Shown in pieces: positions 37,487-45,762 of a stretch of DNA of 64,000 nucleotides. Position numbers and translations under genes: made by a program. The DNA is from G963676655 sp963676655 (GTDB taxonomy: Bacteria; Verrucomicrobiota; Lentisphaeria; Victivallales; Victivallaceae). The stretch is taken from positions 620,001 to 684,000 of the forward strand of contig CAXXKX010000002.1 of assembly GCA_963676655.2 (NCBI GenBank), in the 5' to 3' direction. Each line of letters opens with the position of its first letter. Position 1 is the stretch's first letter. The notes beneath the pieces are model-generated. The model was not told where the DNA came from. It did no database searches and saw only the letters and a list, made by a program, of their open reading frames with translations.

Positions 37487-39772
37487 TTATTGCGAAAATC
37501 CTATTTCTCTGACATTTGCTCCTGGGAGTTTTTTTGCTGCACTCTCCTGCGCAAGAGCCTGAATCAGGATGTCTTTTTTAATATTTTTGCGGTTAAGGTA
37601 ATGATACTGCTGGCGGACATTACGGAAGTCTCCAGGCGTTAGGTTTTCGATGGCCGACAGTTTCAGCTTATCTGAATTGCTTAGCCGGGATGATACAAGA
37701 TGTCCGAAAAAAAGTTTGAAAAAGGTTTCCTTCCCGGTTTCATCAAGATAGTCAAATTCCAATTTAAATGTGAAACGTCTGATAGTGGCCGCGTCAATGT
37801 TTTTCGCAAAATTAGTTGCACAAATAAGTATTCCTTTGAAATTCTCCATTGCATGCAGCAGTTCATTCACCTGAGTAACTTCCCAGCTGCGAGTGGATAG
37901 TTCTCTGGAACGAAACATGCCATCTGCCTCATCAATAAATAATATGGCCCGGTCATTTTCTGCCTCATTAAAGACCTGGCGGATTTTCTGTTCAGTCCCT
38001 CCAACATACATATCGAGAAAATCACTCCCCATCCGTGTTAATATCCTGCATGATAGGACTTCTCCAAGATATTTTACAAATTCTGTTTTTCCAGTGCCCG
38101 GGGGCCCTTGTAGCAGTATGTTCATTCTTGGAACATCATACTGAGATGTTTCCCTGGCAACTTCTGTTCTGAAACTTTTTGTCGCGGAAATTATATTTTT
38201 AAGACTTATATCTCCTTTTACATTTATTCCATCAATGGAATAGTTTTTGGATGAGCATGCGTTGTCCTGAAAATGAACTCCAAGCAGCTTGCAATGAGAT
38301 TTGAGCAATTGGTCCACTGTACTCTCAATATCAGTTTCGGGGTTAACCTTTATGATGTTGGCAACATTTGCCGTTGCAATATTGATCCCTCCCGCACTTA
38401 TTTCATATTTTTCAGCCAGTCGTGAAACCAGCGCCGGGGGAAATCGTCGTCGGAGATCATATCTGTTGATACTGTTATCCCATATTAACTTTCTTTGCCT
38501 GCTCGACATTTTTTCAAATTGAATCGAATAGTCAAAGCGTCTGCGGCTGGATTGATCCAATTCATCAATGCTGGTATTGGAAATCCAGATACATGGAGTT
38601 TGCACTTCATCCAATACGCTGTTCAATAAGCCCTTGTCACCACAATTGGACCTGCCTCTTAATAGATCAAAAAAACTCATTCTGGATCTCAACATATCGT
38701 CAGACTCATCAATCATAATGATGCTTCTTTTCTTGTCGACCTGCTTGTCGCACACGGTCAAGGCATCGAACCGAAAACTTGTAGATGATGATGATCGGGA
38801 GTACTGCCTCTCTTCATTTTGCATTTGTTGATTAATACAGAATATTTTTTTCCCTATTCTGGCCGCAAATGACTTGGCAAAAGAGGTCTTTCCGGTTCCA
38901 GGTTCCCCATAAAGCAATATGTTCAGTCTTTTGGTATGATTATGCGTTTTAAAAAGAGTAGTTAACATTTCACCGTGTTTATCAGTCAGTTCCTGATAAT
39001 ATTCCCACGGCAGGGGCTGCTCACTGCTCTCGGAATAATATTTTGAAAGAAAAGGCTTTGAATCAGCACCTATGATGAAATTTTCAAATTCTACGTTAAA
39101 AGTGAGTTCGGAATCAATACATGAATAACGCAGCAGGGCGCTGTTTTGACTGACCAGCTTGCAAATTCCGCTAATTGATTGCCCCGTGGCTAATGCTATT
39201 TTCTTCATTCTTTCCTGTAAATTTCTGGAGCATTCAAAACATTTAAAGAAATAATCTACACTACAGACAAGCAGAATATTATATTCGTCATCACTCAAGT
39301 TGAATATGCTTTTAATTTCCAGAAAGCGATCTTGCATTGGAACTATGTCGGACGCTTCAGAATAGTGTAACAGGCTTTTTTCGTATTTTGTCAGTAATGT
39401 ATCCAGCGTTTTTCGCAACTTCTTGTTAGCTTCCGGATAACACCACAACGCATAAAGTATCTCATTATTGCTTGTTTTCCGGTCTCTTATATCAACCGGC
39501 TGTCTTTTCTCTTTCAGATATTGATAGATTGAATCATTTGATGACTTGGAGATTATCGCATCCATTTCGTTTTCTGTTATAATCTGGGATAGCCTGTCAA
39601 AAAAATAATAATCGACCAACAACGCTGGATAGTTAATAATATTTTTAACTAAACGGAGATATTCCAGCCATAAGAATATTGGATAGACGCTTTTTGATTT
39701 TAACAAATTATAGTGTTTTTTTGATATCCGGCCTAGTATATTGTTCTTTGTGTTTGATTTGCAAATTCTCAT
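37487..39772 (-). CDS. Double AAA+ ATPase
   Basis: 761 residues from the ATG at 39772, which has AAAGGAG six bases upstream; a farther ATG at 39829 has no such site. A helical N-terminal part of about 270 residues is followed by two AAA+ modules. Module 1 has GEPGTGKTS (near 288) and IIMIDESDDM. Module 2 has GPPGTGKTE (near 555), ILFIDEADGM and ATNFAKNIDAATIRRF with both arginines. This resembles Cdc48/FtsH-group proteins that remodel or unfold partners. It is monocistronic and ends at a terminator. A link to the adjacent sigma-54 operon is possible but unproven. Confidence 0.8.
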   Translation of the reverse strand: MRICKSNTKNNILGRISKKHYNLLKSKSVYPIFLWLEYLRLVKNIINYPALLVDYYFFDRLSQIITENEMDAIISKSSNDSIYQYLKEKRQPVDIRDRKTSNNEILYALWCYPEANKKLRKTLDTLLTKYEKSLLHYSEASDIVPMQDRFLEIKSIFNLSDDEYNILLVCSVDYFFKCFECSRNLQERMKKIALATGQSISGICKLVSQNSALLRYSCIDSELTFNVEFENFIIGADSKPFLSKYYSESSEQPLPWEYYQELTDKHGEMLTTLFKTHNHTKRLNILLYGEPGTGKTSFAKSFAARIGKKIFCINQQMQNEERQYSRSSSSTSFRFDALTVCDKQVDKKRSIIMIDESDDMLRSRMSFFDLLRGRSNCGDKGLLNSVLDEVQTPCIWISNTSIDELDQSSRRRFDYSIQFEKMSSRQRKLIWDNSINRYDLRRRFPPALVSRLAEKYEISAGGINIATANVANIIKVNPETDIESTVDQLLKSHCKLLGVHFQDNACSSKNYSIDGINVKGDISLKNIISATKSFRTEVARETSQYDVPRMNILLQGPPGTGKTEFVKYLGEVLSCRILTRMGSDFLDMYVGGTEQKIRQVFNEAENDRAILFIDEADGMFRSRELSTRSWEVTQVNELLHAMENFKGILICATNFAKNIDAATIRRFTFKLEFDYLDETGKETFFKLFFGHLVSSRLSNSDKLKLSAIENLTPGDFRNVRQQYHYLNRKNIKKDILIQALAQESAAKKLPGANVREIGFSQ

Positions 39773-40313
39773 AACTGCTCCTTTAATGATTGTAGTTGGC
39801 TCTGGTTTATCCAGGATGTTGATAATCATTTAGCAGTCTGCATGCCAAGCGCCAGTTAATTTATAAGTTGTCAAAAGATGAGCTCAAATTGTTGTTTCTG
39901 ATGGTTAATATTTGATCATTAATGGTCAAATAGAGATTATTTATATGCTAGAATCCTTGAAAATTTACCAAGGAATGAAGAATTAAAAGAAATAACTGAC
40001 TTTGTTTCACAAGGCGGTTTTATCATTGAAGAAGTCATGTAATCACATTTTTTGTAACTGCTGAAGCATTAGACAGTGAATCTTAATTCCATAATTATTC
40101 ATGTCATGCATATTAGCGACTTCTTGACCACTGACCACCTCTCAGAAAGTTTTACGCTTCAAACTTTTTGTTTTTACCGAATGTCTCTCAAAATATTTCC
40201 TGCATATATTCCTTTAGCGAGTATAAGCAGATTACTGCTTTGATTTGGCCTCCATGCGCTTAAAATGCGCATGGGGGCTTTGCGTTTTTAAAGTTAAACG
40301 AAAGGATCGAAAG
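39773..40313. other. Intergenic with a possible gene remnant
   Basis: No full gene. A 39-codon open frame at 39923-40042 reads RILENLPRNEELKEITDFVS, then QGGFIIEEVM before the stop. It looks like the tail of a real protein, but it has no start of its own, so it may be a remnant. A leader hairpin lies at 40249-40277. Confidence 0.4.
40249..40277 (+). terminator. Hairpin with T-run ahead of the clamp gene
   Basis: An 11-bp stem (40249-40259 with 40267-40277, one T-G pair) and 7-base loop, followed by CTTTGCGTTTTTA. It is either a terminator of upstream transcription or an attenuator in the clamp gene's leader. Confidence 0.55.
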
Positions 40314-41696
40314 ATGCAGATTGTAATTTCAATGAAGGAATTGAAGGATGCTGCGGCGAGGCTGTCGCGGGTTGTCAGTGGCAGAGGATCGTTGGCTGTG
40401 CTTGGCGCGGTGAAGGTCAGTGCGGAGAGGATCACTGGTACTAATTTGTCGGAGTATTTGAGTCGGCGGATTGATGGTTCTGGTGACGGTGAGTTCATTA
40501 TTGACTTCAAGGAACTGAAGGAGTTTATCAAGGGCAGTCAGGAGGCTGGTGACGTGCTGTTTGATATTACCGATGACCGGGTCTCAGCGCATTACCAGCA
40601 TAAAGACAAACCAGTTGAACATGTGTTTGTCAGACTGCCGGAGAAGGACTGGCCGACTGAGCCGACGTTCATTGCCAAGCCGGAGAAGATCACTGCTGAC
40701 GCGTTGGAAGCGATTATGCATGTAGTTCCATTGACTTCTAAAGACGACTCCCGGCGCACGCTTAATGGCGTGTTGCTGGAGCCCGGCGCCATTGTTGCTT
40801 CCGATGGCAAACAACTGGTGAAGTTCCATGAACAAACCGGAGTTAAGTCAAAAGTTATTTTGCCGAAAACCAAGGTACTGACCAGTGGAATGCTGTCTGA
40901 TCAGGATGGCACGCTTGCCCAGAACAAATGCTACTGTCGGATCATCAGCGGTCCGTGGGAATATGCTGTAAAGGGCATTGCCGGTAATTATCCGCAGTAT
41001 CAGCATGTGATCCCAAAAGAGAGTGAGTGTTCGATTGTCATCAGCAATAAGGATGCGCATTATCTGAAGTCGGCAATCCCATTGCTGGAGAGTACCACCG
41101 AACATAAAGCGATTCATCTGTATGCTGACAACGGTGACGTCCGGTTCCTATCGGAGAACCTGAAATCGATACATGTCAAGATTGACGCTGAATTCACCGG
41201 TAAGGATACAGCCGTCATTCAGATGAATCGTGAACCATTGCTCCAGGCGCTGCGCTTTGGGTTCAACAAGTTCAGCTTCAGTCCTGGCGGTGTGAATCCG
41301 ATCCTGGCGACCGGTCGCAGAGATGATGTATTCGTCTTTATGTCGTTGCACGGCGGATTACCAGCGGAACAGGTCATCAAAGCTGTCCATGACACGTATA
41401 ACCAACCAAAAGAGGAACAGGAAATGCCAAAAGAAAACACAGAAAACCGGGAACGTCCCGGTGCGGTGAAACCGGCTGATGCCGGAAATGCCATTGAAAG
41501 CGAAGATATTGACCCGTTTGAGGAACTGTTTAGCGGAATTAATCAGCTTAAACAGCAGGCGCGTGAAACTATCACGTTTGCCAATGGTATCCAGCAGACA
41601 GTTAAGGTTATTCAGAAGAGTGCCAGGCGGCGCGAACGAGAGTTCAAGTCGACGCGGGATATTCTCGACAAACTCAAAAGCGTATCAGGTTTTTAA
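40314..41696 (+). CDS. DnaN-like sliding clamp with C-terminal extension
   Basis: 460 residues from the ATG at 40314 behind AAAGGATCGAAAG. The first 370 residues follow the beta-clamp plan of three similar domains: an initial MQIVISMKELKDAAARLSRVV, the segment GSGDGEFIIDFKELKEFI, then LTSKDDSRRTLNGVLLEPG and the third domain with FSFSPGGVNPILA. Beta clamps tether polymerases to DNA. The last 90 residues are an acidic linker and a basic helical tail (QKSARRREREFKSTRD) absent from chromosomal DnaN. It leads a cluster of mobile-element DNA genes and is probably an element-encoded clamp. Confidence 0.75.
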   Translation: MQIVISMKELKDAAARLSRVVSGRGSLAVLGAVKVSAERITGTNLSEYLSRRIDGSGDGEFIIDFKELKEFIKGSQEAGDVLFDITDDRVSAHYQHKDKPVEHVFVRLPEKDWPTEPTFIAKPEKITADALEAIMHVVPLTSKDDSRRTLNGVLLEPGAIVASDGKQLVKFHEQTGVKSKVILPKTKVLTSGMLSDQDGTLAQNKCYCRIISGPWEYAVKGIAGNYPQYQHVIPKESECSIVISNKDAHYLKSAIPLLESTTEHKAIHLYADNGDVRFLSENLKSIHVKIDAEFTGKDTAVIQMNREPLLQALRFGFNKFSFSPGGVNPILATGRRDDVFVFMSLHGGLPAEQVIKAVHDTYNQPKEEQEMPKENTENRERPGAVKPADAGNAIESEDIDPFEELFSGINQLKQQARETITFANGIQQTVKVIQKSARRREREFKSTRDILDKLKSVSGF

Positions 41697-41762
41697 GGTC
41701 CGTACGACGGACGGCGATGTCCTCGCTTCGCTCGAAAAAAAAGGTAAAACAAATAACTTAAC

Positions 41763-41794
41763 ATGCCGTTACCGGAGTGATCCGGTAGCGGCAT
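41763..41794 (+). terminator. Strong hairpin after the clamp gene
   Basis: A 14-bp stem with one mismatch (41763-41776 with 41781-41794) and GTGA loop is followed by TCTTACTTT. It can end or attenuate transcription before the next gene. Confidence 0.6.
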
Positions 41795-41820
41795 TCTTAC
41801 TTTAATAAGGAGAAACAACA

Positions 41821-42207
41821 ATGCTTAAATTGAACGCTTCATTTTCAAAGAAAGTTCCTGCTGAACAGGAATACAGCTCGCAAAGCTTTCATGCCTCAAT
41901 CGAGGTTGAACTTCCTGATGGCTTAACCGAGTTCCAACTGCGTGAACGGATTCATAATACCTTTGTGATGGTTCGGGAGACGGTTGAAACGGAACTGAAC
42001 GAACTCAGCGGCGGCGGTACTACTCAACCGCCAGAACAGATTGAATACGCCAGTAACAAGCAGGTTAAGTATTTGCTTGACCTGGCACGGCAGAACAAGT
42101 TTTCAATCCGTGATCTGCTGGGGCGATTTAACGTTCGTGACGCCCAACAGTTGACGCGTCAGCAATGCAGTACGCTGATTGATGTCGTCAGCGGAAAAGC
42201 CGCTTAA
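41821..42207 (+). CDS. Phage-type single-strand DNA or recombination accessory protein
   Basis: 128 residues behind AAGGAGAAACAACA. The C-terminal half, SNKQVKYLLDLARQNKFS then LLGRFNVRDAQQLTRQQCS, matches a helical module often found at the end of phage recombination and SSB-like proteins (pattern: KQ...L..LA...... L......L.....S.LI). The N-terminal half resembles a beta-strand domain (FHASIEVELPDG). Its precise activity is unknown. It sits between a clamp and a Cas4-like nuclease. Confidence 0.6.
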   Translation: MLKLNASFSKKVPAEQEYSSQSFHASIEVELPDGLTEFQLRERIHNTFVMVRETVETELNELSGGGTTQPPEQIEYASNKQVKYLLDLARQNKFSIRDLLGRFNVRDAQQLTRQQCSTLIDVVSGKAA

Positions 42208-42252
42208 CCGGCAACGTGCCGGTGCGGTGTACCGGCTAACGCCGGAAACGTT
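42208..42252. repeat. GC-rich inverted repeat, also present at 41452-41492
   Basis: The sequence CCGGTGCGGTG, then ACCGGCT and GCCGGAAA, occurs here between two genes and again inside the 3' part of the clamp gene (41452-41492) with few changes. Each copy can fold into a stem (CCGGT with ACCGG, or CCGGC with GCCGG). It resembles a REP-type repeat. Confidence 0.5.
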
Positions 42253-42270
42253 AACGAGGAGATTAACATT

Positions 42271-43098
42271 ATGGAAAAGTTATCAGACTTGCGGAAGGAG
42301 CCGCACTGGTCGTATTCGGCGGTTAACTGTTATTTGAACATTTGTTCATTGCAGTATTACTTCCGGTATATTGAACATGCGGAATCGGAACAGGTCTCAG
42401 CGGTGTTGCCGTTTGGTCGGGCGTTTCATGCGGCGGCCTCTGAACAGGCATTGAAAGCCGGTGAGGGCGAATGTCTGACCAAGCCGGAAATCGTCGATAT
42501 ATTCGCATCGTGTTTCAAGGTTGAATGTGATGAGACGGAAAACCTGAAGTTCAAGCACGGCGATACGGTCGATTATTTGATTGCAAAGGCCGCTGATATG
42601 TTGGACGAATTACTGGCACGCTGGTGTGATTTCAATAATCTCATCGGCGTAGCGGTTCCGTTCAAGATAGAGATTGCCGGGTTAAGCAAACCCCTGATCG
42701 GAGAGTTTGACCTGGTTATCCGGGAACAGTCTTATCCGGTCATTGTTGACTGGAAGACAGCGGCCAGCAGTTGGAGTCCGGGTAAAGCGGACCGTGACTT
42801 GCAAGCGACCTGCTTCTGTTACGCTTACAATCAGGAACATCAGGTCAATCCATACTTCAGGTTCGACGTGGTAACCAAGACAAAAGAGCCTAAATTCTGT
42901 CAACTTTATACTGAACGCAACGCGGACGCATTCGCCAGGTTTGAAGCAATAGTCCTGTCAGTGGAACAAGCGGTCAACGCCGGGATATTCTTACCGGCTG
43001 AAATGTCGCACTTCTGCGGAGATTGTCCGTATGCGAACCGGTGTAAAGTCTGGCATCACAAACAAACCCGGTCGATGTTTCTGCCGCTGGCGGGTTAG
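42271..43098 (+). CDS. Cas4/RecB-like PD-(D/E)XK nuclease
   Basis: 275 residues behind GAGGAGATTAACATT. The nuclease motifs are complete: H53 in FGRAFHAA, D147 in GEFDLVI, D160 and K162 in IVDWKT, then QATCFCYAY (Q178, Y184). Cysteines C25, C249, C252 and C258 (FCGDCPYANRC) have the positions of the iron-sulphur ligands of Cas4 and AddB. Such enzymes are 5'-3' DNA exonucleases. No CRISPR array or other cas gene is near, so it is a phage or element recombination nuclease rather than an adaptation protein. Confidence 0.82.
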   Translation: MEKLSDLRKEPHWSYSAVNCYLNICSLQYYFRYIEHAESEQVSAVLPFGRAFHAAASEQALKAGEGECLTKPEIVDIFASCFKVECDETENLKFKHGDTVDYLIAKAADMLDELLARWCDFNNLIGVAVPFKIEIAGLSKPLIGEFDLVIREQSYPVIVDWKTAASSWSPGKADRDLQATCFCYAYNQEHQVNPYFRFDVVTKTKEPKFCQLYTERNADAFARFEAIVLSVEQAVNAGIFLPAEMSHFCGDCPYANRCKVWHHKQTRSMFLPLAG

Positions 43099-43382
43099 TT
43101 GGAGAAATCCAGAGGCTTGCGCCTTGCGTGGTATACAGCAAAGATTTGAACGGTATCGCTGGACACCCGGAAGTAGATGATATACTCAAAACGAGGCATA
43201 TAGAAACGCCTGATTCCATCCTCAACCATTGGAGATGCTAAAGGGAATTGCTCAAGGCGTTTCAATGCTTCTGTGAACTCGATAACGAGATCCCGTCCGA
43301 GCCCGAATGAATACCCATCAAGGTTATCTGCGGCTGCTTTTATATCGTCAAAAGCCTGATCAAGTACTATGACCTTGTACAT
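43095..43382 (-). CDS. ParE/RelE-type toxin
   Basis: 95 residues of the ParE/RelE fold: YKVIVLDQAFDDIKAAADNL at the start, then LEQFPLASPMVEDGIRRFYM and IIYFRVSSDTVQIFAVYHARRKP. Toxins of this superfamily poison gyrase or cut mRNA on the ribosome. The start overlaps the antitoxin stop (TAATG). Its 3' end overlaps that of the opposing nuclease gene by four bases, showing insertion of the pair in the opposite direction within a plus-strand cluster. Confidence 0.88.
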   Translation of the reverse strand: MYKVIVLDQAFDDIKAAADNLDGYSFGLGRDLVIEFTEALKRLEQFPLASPMVEDGIRRFYMPRFEYIIYFRVSSDTVQIFAVYHARRKPLDFSN

Positions 43383-43606
43383 TATGAATCGTATTTGGCA
43401 AGAAGTGTTCTAACGACGATATCAGCATCAACAAACTTTCCCTGATTGTTGTCAGCTTGCTTGATGCGTTCCTTAACGGCGCGTAGATGTTCCTGCTCAA
43501 CATCTGTCAATCCTCGATGTTGCCAAAGGTCCTGAGCAAGGCGCATCTGCTGTTCTATTGGAAGTTTGAGTGCTTCTTGTTCAACTTGTTCTAATGTCAT
43601 CGGCAT
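43382..43606 (-). CDS. Antitoxin of the ParE/RelE pair (addiction-module type)
   Basis: 74 residues. The sequence PMTLEQVEQEALKLPIEQQM followed by RLAQDLW matches the short helical antitoxins that pair with RelE/ParE toxins (addiction module, TIGR02574-like). It precedes the toxin gene with a one-base overlap, the usual order, so that antitoxin is made first and represses the pair's promoter. Confidence 0.85.
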   Translation of the reverse strand: MPMTLEQVEQEALKLPIEQQMRLAQDLWQHRGLTDVEQEHLRAVKERIKQADNNQGKFVDADIVVRTLLAKYDS

Positions 43607-43685
43607 AATTCCGGCTCCTGAATTGTTCTAACTCAATATACAACATGAAAATCAAAATATCAAACCAATTGAAAGGAAACTCATC

Positions 43686-44393
43686 ATGAGTGATTTATTA
43701 CTACATTGCGGCTCAAGCCGTGTTTCTCGCGGCGATCTTCATGCCGTGCCTACTCCAACTGGAACCGATACCTGGAAGCCGGTACCGCACAGTTTGGTCG
43801 CGGAACTGGTCTGCCGGGAAACGGCTGATCGCGGGTTCGAGGTAGTGTCAGAAGAATACGGCCTCAATCCAGCCGGAACCAAGATGTTCGGTGTCCTGCG
43901 GTTTCATCCGGAAGGACATCCGGAATACTCACGCTGTATCGGCTTCCGTAACTCGCACGATAAGAGTATGGCGTTGGGGATAACTGCTGGCCTCGCAATA
44001 TGCGTTTGCGATAACCTTTGTTTCGGGGGTGAAACCACGTTTCACCGTAAGCACACCAGCGGAATTGAGGTCGAGGAACTTATCCCACAGGCGTTTGAAA
44101 ACCTGGGACATCAGTTTATTCGGCTTGAACATCGCGTAGCCGAAATGAAATTGCAGCCGATTACCATAAGTGCTGCAAAACTGCTGACGGTCAAGGCTGC
44201 TGAAGAAAAAGTCATTAACAGCTGCGACATTCTGCCGGTGTTGCAGGAGTTCCGCGAACCGCGTCATGCGGAGTTCGCCGACCGTAATCGCTGGAGCTTG
44301 TACAACAGCTTCACCGAGCTGGCAAAGAAATACAGTCCGGCTCGTGCGGATAAATGTTATCGCGGTTTGAGTAAGCTGTTTGCTCTAACCTGA
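43686..44393 (+). CDS. DUF932 phage/plasmid protein
   Basis: 235 residues behind AAAGGAAACTCATC. The central motif GFRNSHDKSMALGITAGLAI then CVCDNLCFGG is the signature of DUF932 proteins, found widely on plasmids and phages next to recombination genes. The C-terminus has RNRWSLYNSFTELAKKY, another typical element. The biochemical role is unknown. It is part of the clamp-nuclease cluster. Confidence 0.75.
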   Translation: MSDLLLHCGSSRVSRGDLHAVPTPTGTDTWKPVPHSLVAELVCRETADRGFEVVSEEYGLNPAGTKMFGVLRFHPEGHPEYSRCIGFRNSHDKSMALGITAGLAICVCDNLCFGGETTFHRKHTSGIEVEELIPQAFENLGHQFIRLEHRVAEMKLQPITISAAKLLTVKAAEEKVINSCDILPVLQEFREPRHAEFADRNRWSLYNSFTELAKKYSPARADKCYRGLSKLFALT

Positions 44394-44408
44394 ATGAAAG
44401 GATTAGAA

Positions 44409-44753
44409 ATGGAAGACAAGATTAAGTGTCCGCATTGCGGTGAAACGGACGATCTATATTTAACGGCAACCAATCGCAAGATCGGGACGGCTATCGGTGG
44501 CGGCGTTGGAGGCGTAGCCGGGTTCTTCGGTCGGAACGTTGGAGCTTCGACCGGCGCGATTGTCGGAGGAACGGCAGGTTCGATTGTTCCCGGACCAGGT
44601 ACGATGATTGGCACTGCCGTAGGCGGAGCGCTGGGAGCTTTAAGCGGCTTTCTGGCCGGGGCCGCAGTTGGCCGTTGCATCGGCCGGCTCATCGATAAAG
44701 ACGTAATTGGAAATTACCGTTGTAACAAGTGCAAGAACGTTTTTGACAGCTGA
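44409..44753 (+). CDS. Zinc-ribbon protein with glycine-zipper membrane segment
   Basis: 114 residues from the ATG at 44409, placed after AAAGGATTAGAA; an ATG at 44394 is open too. N-terminal CPHCGETDD and C-terminal CNKCKNVF form a split zinc ribbon. Between them is a long glycine- and alanine-rich stretch (IGGGVGGVAGFFG, GAIVGGTAGS, AVGGALGALSGFLAGAAVG) of the glycine-zipper type, which inserts into membranes. Function unknown. Confidence 0.65.
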   Translation: MEDKIKCPHCGETDDLYLTATNRKIGTAIGGGVGGVAGFFGRNVGASTGAIVGGTAGSIVPGPGTMIGTAVGGALGALSGFLAGAAVGRCIGRLIDKDVIGNYRCNKCKNVFDS

Positions 44754-44891
44754 CGCCATTTAACAGTTTATTGCCGAAATGACCTCAGGAAACGTGGCTT
44801 CGGCAAGTTGCTGACGAGCATTTTTAAGGCTGGCAAGGTGATGGTCTTTGAGGCTGATTTTGATCATAACAACAACAGGAGATATGACAAC

Positions 44892-45329
44892 ATGAAACAT
44901 GAAGAATTAAGACAAAAACTGAATGCGGTTCTGGACGACCAGTTTTACTGTTATTACGGTGATGGGCTGAAAGAATCCGCACGCAGTACCGCGAACAATG
45001 TAATTGAAACGTTTGCGCAAACCCAGGAGAAATCCGGCAAAGATTTTGCCTTCGACATTATTGATACGCTGGCTCAGGCGGTAAGCGGTGCGGCGAAACT
45101 CGGGGTGGAATTTTTCACCCGTGAGAGCGTTCCGCGACCTGACGCCTTTTCGTTGGCAACGTATTGGTCGGCTGAGGACGATAACGAGCTCGAAGCAGTA
45201 GCGGAAGACCTGCGGTGTTTTGCAGATGCGCTCAGCGATGAGTTTGAGATTACAGTTTCCGCCTCTGAGCTGGAGTCCATTAAGACCTTTGAAGAGTTCT
45301 TCAGGTTTATCGACGAAAAAATCAACTAA
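44892..45329 (+). CDS. Acidic helical protein of unknown function
   Basis: 145 residues from the ATG at 44892 behind AACAGGAG. It is acidic and largely helical (KHEELRQKLNAVLDDQFYCY, ESARSTANNVIETFAQ, DNELEAVAEDLRCFADALSD). No motif recognised. It ends five bases before a strong terminator hairpin and closes the clamp-led cluster. Confidence 0.55.
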   Translation: MKHEELRQKLNAVLDDQFYCYYGDGLKESARSTANNVIETFAQTQEKSGKDFAFDIIDTLAQAVSGAAKLGVEFFTRESVPRPDAFSLATYWSAEDDNELEAVAEDLRCFADALSDEFEITVSASELESIKTFEEFFRFIDEKIN

Positions 45330-45333
45330 TTTT

Positions 45334-45391
45334 GAGTACGGGCAGACTACTAGGAAATACCACATTCTCCCAAGAAGACCTGCCCGTACTC
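45334..45391 (+). terminator. Terminator with conserved motif in its loop
   Basis: A perfect 12-bp stem (45334-45345 with 45380-45391) followed by CCTTTTTCGTTTTTT. The 34-base loop carries the first copy of the repeated motif described at 45344-45641. Confidence 0.75.
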
Positions 45392-45641
45392 CCTTTTTCG
45401 TTTTTTGACACTGGCATTTTCAGAAATGCTATGATATATTTCGACATCGTTAACCAACACAGGAGATTATGATAAGCTGAAGTAACACAAGTACAACCTT
45501 AATTTAAACAATCAAAGATCGTCACTACTAGAAAATACCACTTCAAAAAAAGAAGACGACAATGGCTGATTGTGCTCATATTTTGGGCACATTCTGTCTG
45601 CGTGTCTTCTTGGGTAGTGGTATACCTCTAGTAGTGCGCAG
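45344..45641. repeat. Three copies of a stem-enclosed loop motif
   Basis: The motif ACTACTAGRAAATACCAC, nine or so further bases and AAGAAGAC occurs at 45346-45379 and 45524-45557, and in reverse at 45604-45635. Each copy is bracketed by a different pairing stem: 12 bp at 45334/45380, CGTC/GACG at the second copy, and CTGCG/CGCAG at the third. Copies two and three can also pair with each other over about 23 positions. The rest of 45392-45762 has no gene; there is a very short frame at 45469 (three codons). Confidence 0.55.
45405..45435 (+). promoter_or_regulatory. Promoter with consensus -35 and extended -10
   Basis: TTGACA (45405-45410) and TGCTATGAT (extended -10, hexamer 45430-45435) are 19 bases apart, a slightly long spacing. 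It lies directly after the terminator and would drive the second and third motif copies and the genes from 45763. Confidence 0.5.
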
Positions 45642-45762
45642 TAGGGTGTGCCTTTTTAGTGCCTGCTCCACTGCGTTGAACACTAACCATAAGAGGGAGG
45701 ATATTACCATTCAACTCCTTTTCATGGTGCTCAATAAACAAACCTATAAGGAGTAGGAAATC

